In this document: positions 1-8,667 of the stretch, piece by piece
Layout of the letters: every line of letters begins with the position of its first letter
Numbering within the stretch: position 1 is the stretch's first letter
Source of the DNA: an uncultured Ruminococcus sp.
Lineage (GTDB): Bacteria > Bacillota > Clostridia > Oscillospirales > Acutalibacteraceae
Reading direction: 5' to 3'
NCBI GenBank assembly: GCA_902762375.1
Contig: CACWNY010000008.1
Coordinates: 1 to 47,928, forward strand
DNA length: 47,928 bases
The notes under the pieces: model-generated
The model's database searches: none
Told to the model about the DNA's origin: nothing
Seen by the model: only the letters and a program-made list of their open reading frames with translations
Program-made: the position numbers and the translations under genes

Positions 1-125
1 TTAAAGGGCGTTGCCCTTTAAAATCCCACAAGGGGCTGCCGCCCCTTGACCCCGCCCACTTTTTTGAAAAAAAGTGGACAAAAAACTTTTAAGTGTCACC
101 GCTAACACTTGTGGAGTGACAATCT
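1..125 (+). repeat. Modular hairpin repeat, partial copy 1
   Basis: Forward partial copy of the dispersed repeat. In order it has hairpin H1 (TTAAAGGGC/GCCCTTTAA), H2 (AAGGGGC/GCCCCTT), H3 (CCACTTTTTT/AAAAAAAGTGG) and a diverged tail (CTTTTAAGTGTCACCGCTAACACTT). The left part may lie beyond the window edge. Confidence 0.85.
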
Positions 126-132
126 TTGCAAA

Positions 133-1020
133 TCAATGATGATTGATTTGAGATTTTTTAATCATCATACCGTTGACGAACACATAATCATCTGAATTTG
201 AGTTATTGTCTACGCTGATAGGATTACCGTCATCGTCAGTAGGAACAACGGCAACGGGTTTAATAGGAAAGTTCTGATTTTTTTCTCTTTCGGCAAGAGC
301 AAAGACATCTTCAATTTTGGGGTACAGGCGGTAAACTGAACAGTAAGAAATTCCTGTCGGCAACACCAGAAAAAGGGTAACACCGATTACAATAAAGCCC
401 GTCACAGCATAAGGTGTCATAACCGAAACAGTAAAACAGGCGGAAATCAGCATACAGGTAGTTACCAGTACATATAAATTCATAGGCAATTCACCGATTG
501 CCATAAGTGCGGCATTTTTAAAGTAGTGACGCAATTCCAGATTTAATGTGACAGTAAGTATAGGTAAAGAAAAGCTCATGAAAATCACAAATAAAGTAAT
601 GATAACCGCCACAAATAGCGGAATATAGAACAGTTTTTCGGCAACAGCCATTCGGTAATAGAAAATCAGGCTGTAATAAGAGATGATGAAAGCAAGGTAT
701 AGCAAAATACCATATAAGATAAAGTATTTGTAATTATTTTTCAGACCTTTTCTGAACGATTGCCAAGCAGATACAGATTTCTGACGGCTGTTGACAACAT
801 CTTTGGTAATCTGGGTAACACCTGAAAAGAAAGGGTATACAAGTGGAATAATCAATCCCAGAAACCAGAGATTTTCACTTTGTCTGATAAATAACGAAAT
901 TCCATACACAATACCTCCACAAATAATGAGCGGTACAGAAAAAAACACATTGCCTAGAAACATCGTTTTGAAGTTGAGAAAATATAATTTAAAAAAACCG
1001 TCTTTTTTATGATTTATCAT
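133..1020 (-). CDS. DUF624/YesL-like multi-pass membrane protein
   Basis: A 295-residue integral membrane protein. The N-terminus (FFKLYFLNFKTMFLGNVFF) and the roughly six hydrophobic segments between residues 20 and 235 resemble the YesL/DUF624 family, which has no defined biochemical role and often sits beside sugar-uptake genes. The last 60 residues are hydrophilic, Asn/Asp-rich and probably cytoplasmic. The start is ATG with a weak AGGAT-type ribosome site. It begins 15 nt after the SpoIIM-like gene, so the two are probably co-transcribed. Function is unknown; the family call is moderate. Confidence 0.6.
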   Translation of the reverse strand: MINHKKDGFFKLYFLNFKTMFLGNVFFSVPLIICGGIVYGISLFIRQSENLWFLGLIIPLVYPFFSGVTQITKDVVNSRQKSVSAWQSFRKGLKNNYKYFILYGILLYLAFIISYYSLIFYYRMAVAEKLFYIPLFVAVIITLFVIFMSFSLPILTVTLNLELRHYFKNAALMAIGELPMNLYVLVTTCMLISACFTVSVMTPYAVTGFIVIGVTLFLVLPTGISYCSVYRLYPKIEDVFALAEREKNQNFPIKPVAVVPTDDDGNPISVDNNSNSDDYVFVNGMMIKKSQINHH

Positions 1021-1035
1021 ATTAATCCTACTCTT

Positions 1036-1677
1036 CTATAAAAAATTGAAAATTCCTGCAAAAAGGGTGTTACACAGAGCGTCCACCATTGAACTGATAG
1101 CCAATGCAATGAGAATAAAACTGTTGCTGATAATATAGGAGTAAATGCTTTGGGAAGCAGAAAGGGAATTACCTTTGTGTCTGGCAAAGAGATTTTTAGA
1201 AAATTGTACGGTATATTTCCCCTGACAAATCAATGCCAAAGCAGAGATGACATATCCGCCGAGCATGACCAGAAGAAAAAATCCGATACCGCCGAAGTGA
1301 TAATATTTGTAGAGATAACCGCCCGTCAGACTGATACCGAACCCCTTGAAAGCAATCAGAAACGGTACACCGACAATTCCCCACAAAGAAAGTCCGCATA
1401 GAATATTACAGACGAAAAACAGAAAATTGGCTGTCAAAGAGGCAATGAAGCTATATAATATAGTCTGGTCACATCTGGCATGGAAATCTGAGGTAAAAAG
1501 AAAATCCAGTCTGGAAATCAGCAGTTCATCAGCATTCCCCGCACATACTGCACCGCTTATCAGACCCACCAGCAATGCACTGATTAATAAAATATCGACA
1601 GTATAGCGTTTAAAGAGATAGCGGAAATGTTTTGATGTTGGTGTTCTGGCAGTACCCACCGAAAGTAATGTTTTCAT
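1036..1677 (-). CDS. SpoIIM-like (stage II sporulation protein M family) membrane protein
   Basis: A 213-residue protein with about five membrane segments and the SpoIIM/DUF95 signature around residues 95-125 (WGIVGVPFLIAFKGFGISL). In Bacillus, SpoIIM works with SpoIID and SpoIIP in septal peptidoglycan remodelling during engulfment; shorter SpoIIM-like paralogues of unknown role are common in Clostridia. I chose the ATG at 1677 because GAGGG lies 6 nt upstream; a TTG two codons earlier leaves no room for that site. It is upstream of, and probably co-transcribed with, the DUF624-like gene. Whether it is the true sporulation SpoIIM is uncertain because spoIID and spoIIP are not nearby. Confidence 0.7.
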   Translation of the reverse strand: MKTLLSVGTARTPTSKHFRYLFKRYTVDILLISALLVGLISGAVCAGNADELLISRLDFLFTSDFHARCDQTILYSFIASLTANFLFFVCNILCGLSLWGIVGVPFLIAFKGFGISLTGGYLYKYYHFGGIGFFLLVMLGGYVISALALICQGKYTVQFSKNLFARHKGNSLSASQSIYSYIISNSFILIALAISSMVDALCNTLFAGIFNFL

Positions 1678-1743
1678 ATACAACCCTCATTATAAAAAAT
1701 GGATTTTATACCACTATATGAACAAGTCAGCTTGTATATGAGT

Positions 1744-2188
1744 TAGTTAAAGGGCTATCGCCCTTTAAAATCCTGTGTTAAGGGCTGCCGCCCTTAACAA
1801 TCCTGCCCACTTTTTTGGAAAAAAGTGGGCAAAAAACTTTTAATTGTCATAGCTGACACTTAGCTAAACAATCCGAACGAAGTGAGCCTTGAAAGTTTTT
1901 GTCAAACTTTTTTCAAAAAGTTTGTGGGGTTCAGGGGAAAAGCCCCTGATGGGATTTTAAAGGGCAACGCCCTTTAAAATCCTGTGTTAAGGGCTGCCGC
2001 CCTTAACAATCCTGCCCACTTTTTTGAAAAAAAGTGGACAAAAAACTTTTAATTGTCATAGCTGACACTTAGCTAGACAATCCGAACGAAGTGAGCCTTG
2101 AAAGTTTTTGTCAAACTTTTTTCAAAAAGTTTGTGGGGTTCAGGGGCAAAGCCCCTGATAGGATTGTTAAGGGCAACGCCCTTAACAG
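1744..2188. repeat. Modular hairpin repeat: two tail-to-tail composites in tandem (copies 2 and 3)
   Basis: This fills the 0.5 kb gap between the SpoIIM-like gene and proC. Each unit has forward hairpins, a central tail (TTAATTGTCATAGCTGACAC, then CCGAACGAAGTGAGCC), and the same hairpins in reverse. A block of about 209 bp starting near 1761 recurs from 1970 with only a few differences (for example GGAAAA versus GAAAAA in the H3 loop), so this is a recent direct duplication. The repeat ends directly at the proC stop. Confidence 0.9.
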
Positions 2189-2190
2189 AA

Positions 2191-2991
2191 TTATTTGCCG
2201 AGTTCTTCGGCACGGTTGGTGCAGGCTTGCATAGCGTTTTTGATATTCTGATAAAATCCGCCTTTATCCAGTACATCAAGAGCGGCTAATGTTGTTCCGC
2301 CCGGAGAAGAAACTTTTTTAATTAATGTGTCAAGGTTGTCGCCTGACTGTAATATCATTTCGGCACTGCCTTTAAGTGTGGCACAAATGAGAGATAAGGC
2401 AGTAGTTTCGTCTATATCTGATTCTTTGGCATAGTCAAGCATAGCTTTGGCGAAAAGATAGATATAAGCAGGACTGCTTCCATTGACAGAAATGACCGTA
2501 TTCATCTGAGTTTCAGGCAGAACTGTACATATTCCCGAACTTTCGAATATTTTCTTTACGCTGGAAAAATCATCATCGCTGATATTTTCAGACGGACATA
2601 ATGCTGTTGCACCACAGCCGAGTAACAATGGTGTATTAGGCATAACTCTTACGCAAGGACAATTTTTCTCCAGTGAGGAAAGAACATAGTGAATGGAAAT
2701 TCCTGCGGCAATGGAGATAATAACGGTATTTTCTGAAACAGATGTTTTGATTTGTGAAAGTACCTGTGCATAGTTTTGCGGTTTGACCGCCAGTACAACA
2801 AAATGACTGTTTTCCACAACAGCATTAGCGTTGTCACAGATTTGTACACCCTTTTCTTTCATTGCAGAAAGTTTATCCTTGTCTAAGTCAAACACATAGA
2901 TATCTTCTGTTTCGGCAACATGATTGGCAATCATACCGTTGATAATAGCGGTTGCCATATTTCCCGCTCCTATAAATCCCGTTTTCTTCAT
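2191..2991 (-). CDS. proC: Pyrroline-5-carboxylate reductase
   Basis: A 266-residue cytosolic enzyme catalysing the last step of proline synthesis, NAD(P)H-dependent reduction of pyrroline-5-carboxylate to L-proline. The N-terminal Rossmann motif GFIGAGNMATAII is at residues 5-17, VRVMPNTP follows near residue 115, and the C-terminal family signature (SSPGGTTLAALDVL) is near residues 228-241. The length is normal for the family. The start ATG has GGAGTGA 6 nt upstream and a clear promoter at 3034-3061. It stands alone; no proA/proB is nearby. Confidence 0.95.
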   Translation of the reverse strand: MKKTGFIGAGNMATAIINGMIANHVAETEDIYVFDLDKDKLSAMKEKGVQICDNANAVVENSHFVVLAVKPQNYAQVLSQIKTSVSENTVIISIAAGISIHYVLSSLEKNCPCVRVMPNTPLLLGCGATALCPSENISDDDFSSVKKIFESSGICTVLPETQMNTVISVNGSSPAYIYLFAKAMLDYAKESDIDETTALSLICATLKGSAEMILQSGDNLDTLIKKVSSPGGTTLAALDVLDKGGFYQNIKNAMQACTNRAEELGK

Positions 2992-3033
2992 TGACTGTCA
3001 CTCCATATTCATAAAACTTGATTATTGTTTTTT

Positions 3034-3061
3034 ATTATAGCACTTTATTTTTTTATTACAA
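3034..3061 (-). promoter_or_regulatory. Promoter of proC
   Basis: On the minus strand, TTGTAA and TATAAT are separated by 16 nt, about 40 nt upstream of the proC start. Confidence 0.6.
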
Positions 3062-3109
3062 TCCATAAGTGAGTAATTTTAAAACAAATTTTAGAAATCA
3101 ACAGAGTAT

Positions 3110-3158
3110 TTTTATGAATAAAAATGCAGTGAATAATCTTTAAAAGACCCTTCACTGC
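3110..3158 (-). terminator. Rho-independent terminator after the GntR gene
   Basis: GCAGTGAA (3151-3158 on the minus strand) pairs with TTCACTGC (3126-3133), followed by a T-rich stretch on the minus strand. It lies just after the regulator stop. Confidence 0.7.
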
Positions 3159-3173
3159 GTTCAAGAGATTTTT

Positions 3174-3554
3174 TCAGTTATTGGTATCGTCAGCCTGATA
3201 GATTTCCATAACCATTTGCTGTAATTCCTCAACAGAATAGCGTAAGCGTTTTGCTTCGGTAAGTAAGGCTTTAACATATCTGTCCTTGAAAGTTTTACGG
3301 CGTTCATCAATGAGTTTTTCTGTTGCTCCTTCTTTGACAAACATTCCGATACCTCGTTTTTTGTAGACAATTCCTTCATACACCAATAAATTGACTGCTT
3401 TATTGACGGTAGCAATATTGATGTTGTATTCTTTAGAAATATATGTTGTTGAGGGAACTTGTTCTTCTTCTTTGATATCGCCCATAAGAATATGGTCTTT
3501 GATACCTTCTGCAATCCTTGCAAAAATCGGAATGTTTTCTCCTATAATATCCAT
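3174..3554 (-). CDS. GntR-family transcriptional regulator, YtrA type
   Basis: A 126-residue DNA-binding protein. A GntR winged helix-turn-helix occupies residues 10-78 (PSTTYISKEYNINIATVNKAVNLL is the recognition region, followed by GIVYKKRGIGMFV). A short C-terminal helical segment of about 45 residues is typical of the YtrA subfamily. YtrA repressors usually control an adjacent ABC transporter operon and their own promoter, but no ABC genes lie beside this one, so its target is unknown. It has its own near-consensus promoter at 3612-3640 and a terminator downstream, so it is probably monocistronic. Confidence 0.85.
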   Translation of the reverse strand: MDIIGENIPIFARIAEGIKDHILMGDIKEEEQVPSTTYISKEYNINIATVNKAVNLLVYEGIVYKKRGIGMFVKEGATEKLIDERRKTFKDRYVKALLTEAKRLRYSVEELQQMVMEIYQADDTNN

Positions 3555-3611
3555 ATAATTTTCACCCTTTTCGAAAAATCAGTTAATCACTCATATAATC
3601 AAGATGTAATC

Positions 3612-3640
3612 ATTATACCTGATAATTTTAATAATGTCAA
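3612..3640 (-). promoter_or_regulatory. Promoter of the GntR gene
   Basis: A perfect TTGACA and a perfect TATAAT on the minus strand with a 17-nt spacer, about 58 nt upstream of the start codon. Confidence 0.75.
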
Positions 3641-3692
3641 TGATTTTGTCAGAAAACAAAATAAAAAAATCGGATTGCTTTTTGTCAAAGAG

Positions 3693-4298
3693 TTAATCTT
3701 TTCTGGCACTTCGCCATGTCATACCCCAATGAAAATCTCTGTCCATACTCTGATGACCTGTATAAAAACCGACAATTTTTTCTACACTGAAAGTGGTATC
3801 ATCAACATTTTCAAACATTGCCAAAGCACACATTTTTTTGGTTGTATCGTAGATATCCATTTTAATGACCAAATCTTCGGCATTGGGATATTTGATTGTC
3901 ACAATACCGTCAGCACGCTTCCAGTTGGCGATACCGTCATAAATAAAAGTATAGACCAGTATTCTTTTAAATTGTGCAATTTTGTTGCCGTCAATCCGCA
4001 GATTTTCACCCGTTGCCACATTACCCGTTCTGTCATCGCCGTCCAGAGCAATATACGGATATCTTTCCAGACTGCCAAAATGCTTTCCTAACGCTTGTAT
4101 ACAGCCCTTTTTACCGTCCTTCATTTCGTACAGACACCCTAAGTCCAAATCAATCGGTTTTTCATTATTGAAAATCGCTTTGAAAAATCCCTGTTTGTTG
4201 GCTTTGGCATTCCAGTTAAGATTAATCAGAATTTCCCCAAGATTGCTTTTGTTTTTCTTTAAATTGACTTTTTGACCTTTTTGCAGACTGATACTCAT
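3693..4298 (-). CDS. TerD-family (tellurium resistance/stress) protein
   Basis: A 201-residue TerD-domain protein. It opens with MSISLQKGQKVNL, typical of TerD/TerZ, and carries the acidic calcium-binding-type pattern YPYIALDGDDRTGN around residues 105-120. TerD proteins bind calcium and are linked to tellurite, phage and stress phenotypes. They normally occur in multi-gene ter clusters, but this one is isolated. I place the start at 4298 because AAAGG lies 11 nt upstream; a GTG at 4310 would overlap that site. Its cellular role is not predictable from context. Confidence 0.85.
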   Translation of the reverse strand: MSISLQKGQKVNLKKNKSNLGEILINLNWNAKANKQGFFKAIFNNEKPIDLDLGCLYEMKDGKKGCIQALGKHFGSLERYPYIALDGDDRTGNVATGENLRIDGNKIAQFKRILVYTFIYDGIANWKRADGIVTIKYPNAEDLVIKMDIYDTTKKMCALAMFENVDDTTFSVEKIVGFYTGHQSMDRDFHWGMTWRSARKD

Positions 4299-4320
4299 GT
4301 CTGAACACACCTTTCTTTGA

Positions 4321-4359
4321 AAATGAAAACGGGGAGAAAAGCTGAACTTTTCCTCCCCG
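4321..4359 (-). terminator. Rho-independent terminator after rny
   Basis: CGGGGAG (4353-4359 on the minus strand) pairs with CTCCCCG (4330-4336), with inner AAAAG/CTTTT pairing and a T-rich run after it. It follows the rny stop and precedes terD. Confidence 0.75.
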
Positions 4360-4366
4360 AAAATGA

Positions 4367-5920
4367 TTATTTGGCAAACTGTACTGCCCGACTTTCTCTT
4401 ATCATATTGACTTTGATTTGTCCGGGATATTCCAGTTCTTTTTCGATTTTATCACAGATGTCTTTGGCAAGTAATACCATTTTGTCATCATCAATAATTT
4501 CAGGCTTGACCATAATGCGGATTTCCCGTCCTGCCTGAATGGCATAGGAAGCCTCTACGCCCTCAAAGGACATAGCAACTTCTTCCAGTTTTTGCAGACG
4601 CTTGATGTAATTTTCCAGATTTTCACGCCTTGCACCGGGTCTTGCTGCTGAAATAGCGTCTGCCGCCTGTACAATACAGGCAACGACTGTCTTTGCTTCG
4701 ATATCACCGTGATGAGCGGCGATAGCGTGTATAACCGCTTCGCTTTCTTTGTAGCGTTTGGCAACTTCCACACCCAATTCGATATGTGACCCCTCAACTT
4801 CATGGTCAAGGGCTTTGCCGATGTCGTGTAACAATCCTGCACGCTTTGCTACAGACGGGTTAAGTCCCAATTCCTGAGCAATCATACCCGAAAGATGACT
4901 GACTTCTATAGAATGTTTCAGCACATTCTGTCCGTAACTGGTACGGTATTTCAGACGACCTAATAATTTGACAATTTCAGGGTGAATACCATTAACGCCT
5001 GTTTCGATAATGGTTCTTTCTCCCTCCTGACGGATTGTCATTTCGACTTCTCGTTTAGCTTTTTCGAACATTTCTTCGATTTTGGCGGGGTGTATACGAC
5101 CGTCAGCAATTAATTTCTCAATAGTAACTTTGGCAACCTCACGCCTAACAGGTTCAAAACAGGAAATGGTAATTGCTTCGGGGGTATCGTCAATAATTAA
5201 ATCCACACCTGTAATGTTTTCTATGGAACGGATATTTCTTCCCTCTCTGCCGATAATCCGTCCTTTCATCTCATCATTCGGCAACTGGACAACGGATACC
5301 GTTGCTTCTGCCACATGGTCGGACGCACAACGCTGAATTGCCATAGAAATAATATTACGGGCTTTTTTGTCACATTCATCTTTCAGATGCTGTTCATATT
5401 CTCTGATTTTGACCGCTTTTTCATGAGTAAGTTCGCCGTCAAGTTTTTTCAGCAATTCTGCTTTTGCCTGTTCGGTTGTGTAGCCCGAAATTTTTTCCAG
5501 TACTTCCAGATGACTGTTTTTAATTCTTTCTGCCTCTGCAAATTCATTTTCGACGGCTTTTTGTTTTTTGGCAATCTTATCTTCTTTTTTCTCCAGATTG
5601 TCAATCTTCTTATCCAGTGTTTCCTCTTTGGACTGTATACGCCTTTCCTGACGCTGGATTTCTCGTCTGCGTTCATTGATTTCTTTTTCGGAAACTTCTC
5701 TTTGGCGATGAATTTCTTCTTTTGCCTCTAAGATAGTTTCTTTTTTCTTTGCTTCTGCCTCCTTATAAGCGTCATTGACAATACGCTGTGCTTCCGCTTC
5801 TGCTGAACCGATTTCCGCTTCGGCAGTTTTTTTACGGTGATTGATACCCATAAAAAAGGCGACCGCTCCGGAAACAGCTCCAACGGCTATAATCAGCACT
5901 ATCGCAAGAAATAAATCCAT
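4367..5920 (-). CDS. rny: Ribonuclease Y
   Basis: A 517-residue membrane-anchored endoribonuclease that initiates bulk mRNA decay in many Firmicutes. One N-terminal transmembrane helix (residues 3-24) is followed by a long charged coiled coil (about 30-190), a KH RNA-binding domain ([15 protein letters not shown], about 220-240) and an HD phosphohydrolase domain ([12 protein letters not shown], about 360, with IAAHHGD). The length is standard. An ATG at 5920 follows AGGAGGTG by 8 nt; a TTG one codon upstream is the alternative. It is probably monocistronic, with a long leader (5921-6460) and its own terminator. Confidence 0.95.
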   Translation of the reverse strand: MDLFLAIVLIIAVGAVSGAVAFFMGINHRKKTAEAEIGSAEAEAQRIVNDAYKEAEAKKKETILEAKEEIHRQREVSEKEINERRREIQRQERRIQSKEETLDKKIDNLEKKEDKIAKKQKAVENEFAEAERIKNSHLEVLEKISGYTTEQAKAELLKKLDGELTHEKAVKIREYEQHLKDECDKKARNIISMAIQRCASDHVAEATVSVVQLPNDEMKGRIIGREGRNIRSIENITGVDLIIDDTPEAITISCFEPVRREVAKVTIEKLIADGRIHPAKIEEMFEKAKREVEMTIRQEGERTIIETGVNGIHPEIVKLLGRLKYRTSYGQNVLKHSIEVSHLSGMIAQELGLNPSVAKRAGLLHDIGKALDHEVEGSHIELGVEVAKRYKESEAVIHAIAAHHGDIEAKTVVACIVQAADAISAARPGARRENLENYIKRLQKLEEVAMSFEGVEASYAIQAGREIRIMVKPEIIDDDKMVLLAKDICDKIEKELEYPGQIKVNMIRESRAVQFAK

Positions 5921-6460
5921 CAACTAAGCACCTCCTTGTTAAAATGTAGAAACCGATAAAAGTATCTAATCAGTGTAATTTGGTAACTCGCAGGTGCAAC
6001 CGCTGTGATAATCAGACGGTGTTTTGTTTCATTAAAAAATTGAAGAGAACTACCTCCTGTTGTAACTGTGTTCAATGCAAATCTTATCACAAAATAATTC
6101 CCGAACAAATATTTCAACAATTCTTTTCTCCGACAAAATCGTTTTTTTTGTCGGATTGTTTAAACCTTAGTCTAAATATATCCTGACGGCTCTCTTTACG
6201 AGTCGGAATATTGAATTTACTTATCTATAAATAATATGTAAAAAGTAAATTTCGTAAGCAAAACATATCCGTAAGTTTTTGCACTTTCACTTTACGGATA
6301 ACATTACACCAACATAATAATAGCATTTTTTCACGGAATTGTCAACCTGATTTTTATATGTGAATTTTTACTACTATACAATTTTTCAGAATAAACCAGA
6401 TAAGTGGTATAATTTGTCCTTATGACAAACCATACCACTTATTATAACATAAATGCTGTT
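5921..6460 (-). other. 540-bp gap between dgkA and rny with three inverted repeats
   Basis: I see no convincing gene here. Three inverted repeats are visible. TAAGTGGTAT/ATACCACTTA (6401-6410 and 6432-6441) lies 20 nt past the dgkA stop and may end that operon's transcript. TATCCGTAAG/CTTTACGGATA (6266-6300) has one bulge. TCCGACAAAA/TTTTGTCGGA (6129-6155) is a perfect 10-bp stem about 210 nt upstream of rny. The last two would fall in an rny leader or 5' region. No known riboswitch consensus was recognised. Confidence 0.5.
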
Positions 6461-6976
6461 CTATTGATGATTATTCATATTATCCAGTTGCTCACGCAGT
6501 TCGGTGCGTTCTTTGATGTGTTCCACGAACTTTCTTGGACCTACCACAATAAAGACAATACTGATAAGCATACTCAAAATAAATACCGTAAGATATTCGG
6601 GTGTGTTACACAGAAAAGAAATAATATTCCACACGGTTTTCATGTCAAAAAACAAATATATGCCGATAATCACCGCAACGATTGCCGTTGTCAGTACCGC
6701 CCCTGCTGAAGCATCTTTGGCAATTTTAATCAGTTCTGATTTTTCTTGGGTAATAGCGTCACAAGTTTTTTCTATGGCGGTATTCAGGAGTTCAAGTGCC
6801 ATAACAACTCCAATCACCAGCCACACAATACAAATCTGTTCTGTACTAAGTGAATAAAACTGAGAAAAGTACAGTACATATGCCCCTACAACCAGATGGA
6901 TTCTCATATTTCTCTGGTCACACAGGCAACTTACCATACCTCTGAAAGCATAAAACAGGCTTTTCAGAAATCTCAC
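6461..6976 (-). CDS. dgkA: Diacylglycerol/undecaprenol kinase family protein
   Basis: A 171-residue inner-membrane kinase of the DgkA family, which in Gram-positive bacteria phosphorylates undecaprenol to recycle the cell-wall lipid carrier. The catalytic signature ELLNTAIEKTCD is at residues 62-73 and KDASAGAVL follows at about 87-95, between membrane helices. A C-terminal extension of about 50 residues adds one further membrane segment and a charged tail compared with the usual ~120-residue enzyme. The start is GTG and overlaps the ybeY stop (GTGA), so expression is translationally coupled in the phoH-ybeY-dgkA operon. Confidence 0.9.
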   Translation of the reverse strand: MRFLKSLFYAFRGMVSCLCDQRNMRIHLVVGAYVLYFSQFYSLSTEQICIVWLVIGVVMALELLNTAIEKTCDAITQEKSELIKIAKDASAGAVLTTAIVAVIIGIYLFFDMKTVWNIISFLCNTPEYLTVFILSMLISIVFIVVGPRKFVEHIKERTELREQLDNMNNHQ

Positions 6977-7476
6977 AGCAAATCCTCTCTTACATAACTC
7001 GTCGATGCAGGTAATCCCAACAAGGACATAACCTTTTCTTCTTTTTCTCTCATGCGTACTCTTTCCATATTGTCAATGTGGTCATATCCTAAAAGATGGA
7101 GTACCGAATGTGCCGTCAGATAACCGACTTCTCTCTGTAAGGAATGACCGTAACGCTGTGCCTGTTCTACTGCCTTTTCCATAGAGATAACCACATCGCC
7201 CAGAATTTGAGCACCTGTTTTGGGGTCGATATCATACACACCGTTCTCTCCCATAGGAAAAGAAAGCACATCTGTTGCACTGTCTTTGTTGCGGTATTGC
7301 TTATTCAGACTGTGAATTTCGTTATTATCTACAAAAGTCACGCTGATTTCTGCAATCCCTTCAAAGCCTTCTAACTGTAATACTGCATGACAACAACGCC
7401 TTACCAACATTCTCAGTCCTGTCGGAATTTTGACTTTCTTCTGATTGTTAGTGATAATTACTCTTATTTTCTCCAT
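6973..7476 (-). CDS. ybeY: Endoribonuclease YbeY (16S rRNA 3'-end maturation)
   Basis: A 167-residue zinc metalloprotein of the UPF0054 family. The three-histidine motif HSVLHLLGYDH is near residues 124-134, and the conserved LNKQYRNKDSATDVLSFP segment is near 60-77. YbeY functions in rRNA processing and ribosome quality control. The frame is open further upstream, but the ATG at 7476 is preceded by GGAGG/AAAGG, fits the family start, and overlaps the phoH end by 29 bp. Gene order phoH-ybeY-dgkA is conserved in Firmicutes. Confidence 0.95.
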   Translation of the reverse strand: MEKIRVIITNNQKKVKIPTGLRMLVRRCCHAVLQLEGFEGIAEISVTFVDNNEIHSLNKQYRNKDSATDVLSFPMGENGVYDIDPKTGAQILGDVVISMEKAVEQAQRYGHSLQREVGYLTAHSVLHLLGYDHIDNMERVRMREKEEKVMSLLGLPASTSYVREDLL

Positions 7477-8437
7477 TACCTTTCCTTGCCTCCTCAACAT
7501 TTCTCTCGTAAGCCCTGATGATATCCTGTACCAGCTTATGACGGACAACATCTCGTTCACTAAAGGTAATACACGCAATACCATCAATATTTTTTAGAAT
7601 ACGGATACTTTCTTTTAAACCTGACTTTGTTCCGCTTGGTAAATCTATCTGGGTGATATCCCCATTAATTACCATCTTGGAATTGAAACCTAAACGGGTC
7701 AGAAACATTTTCATCTGTTCTCTTGTGGTATTCTGTGCTTCATCAAGGATAATGAAGCTGTCATCAAGTGTGCGTCCACGCATATATGCCAGCGGTGCTA
7801 CTTCGATATTTCCTCGTTCCACATATTTCTGATAAGTTTCTGCTCCCAACATCTCAAACAATGCGTCATAAAGCGGTCTTAAATAGGGGTCAACTTTGCT
7901 TTGTAAATCTCCTGGAAGAAATCCTAATTTTTCGCCTGCCTCTACTGCGGGTCGGGTAAGAATGATACGGTTGATATCTCCTGCCCTGAACGCCGTTACT
8001 GCCATAGCTACCGCAAGATAGGTCTTTCCTGTTCCAGCTGGTCCTACACCTATGGTAATGATATTCTCCTGTATAGCTTTACAGTACTTTTTCTGTCCCA
8101 GTGTCTTAGGCTTGACAGGTTTTCCTTTTGAAGTAATACAGATGCAATCTCCTGCCAGTTGTTCAATTTTTTCTTCGTTGCCGTCATTCACCAAAGAAAT
8201 ACAATAGCGGACATTCTGTTCGCTGATATGTTCCCCTTTGTTCATCAGGGAAAGCAGATTTTCAATGACTTTCTTTGCCTTGTCTACATCTTCAATCGCT
8301 CCACTGATTTTTAACTGCGAATCTCTCTCTACCACAGAAACCGCATATTCATTTTCGATAATTCTGATATTTTCGTCAAAACTACCGAAAAGTTCCACAA
8401 TATTTTCAATACGGTCAATTACGATGATACTTTCCAA
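7448..8437 (-). CDS. phoH: PhoH-family ATPase
   Basis: A 329-residue cytoplasmic P-loop ATPase. An N-terminal KH-like region (residues 1-70) precedes the PhoH domain with Walker A GPAGTGKT (about 132-139) and Walker B IILDEAQN (about 229-236), plus LGFLPGDLQSKVDPYLRPLYD between them. PhoH proteins have helicase-like folds and are linked genetically to ybeY and RNA metabolism; the exact activity is unresolved. I start it at a TTG at 8437 with GAAGGTGA 6-7 nt upstream, because the open extension before that is unlike the family. A TATAAT lies upstream near 8510, but no good -35 was seen. Confidence 0.92.
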   Translation of the reverse strand: MESIIVIDRIENIVELFGSFDENIRIIENEYAVSVVERDSQLKISGAIEDVDKAKKVIENLLSLMNKGEHISEQNVRYCISLVNDGNEEKIEQLAGDCICITSKGKPVKPKTLGQKKYCKAIQENIITIGVGPAGTGKTYLAVAMAVTAFRAGDINRIILTRPAVEAGEKLGFLPGDLQSKVDPYLRPLYDALFEMLGAETYQKYVERGNIEVAPLAYMRGRTLDDSFIILDEAQNTTREQMKMFLTRLGFNSKMVINGDITQIDLPSGTKSGLKESIRILKNIDGIACITFSERDVVRHKLVQDIIRAYERNVEEARKGNGENKSNYH

Positions 8438-8667
8438 TAAAAAATCACCTTCAGAACAATTCATACTCCGAAAGCACCGCCCTTTGCCATAGGGCAATAT
8501 TCCGAAATCATTATAATTGTAACACATTTTTTAAATTTAGTCACTATTTTATAAAAATTTCAGCATATTTTTTAAAAAATCAGCAATTCAGTAAAAACAC
8601 ACGACCTGTTTTTGTGCATTATATATATAAAGACTTTTATTTTTGATAATAAATAGCCATAATTGTT

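Noticed and set aside
1744..2188. CRISPR array, because of repeated hairpins with regular content
   Set aside because: The repeats differ in module order and orientation, there are no constant-length unique spacers, and no cas genes are present.
2073..2279. Open frames through the repeat next to proC on both strands
   Set aside because: They read through palindromic repeat DNA and overlap proC antisense; they are repeat-derived open frames.
5920..6120. 66-residue minus-strand frame upstream of rny
   Set aside because: It has no ribosome site at its start, its composition is unlike a protein, and it overlaps the likely rny leader.
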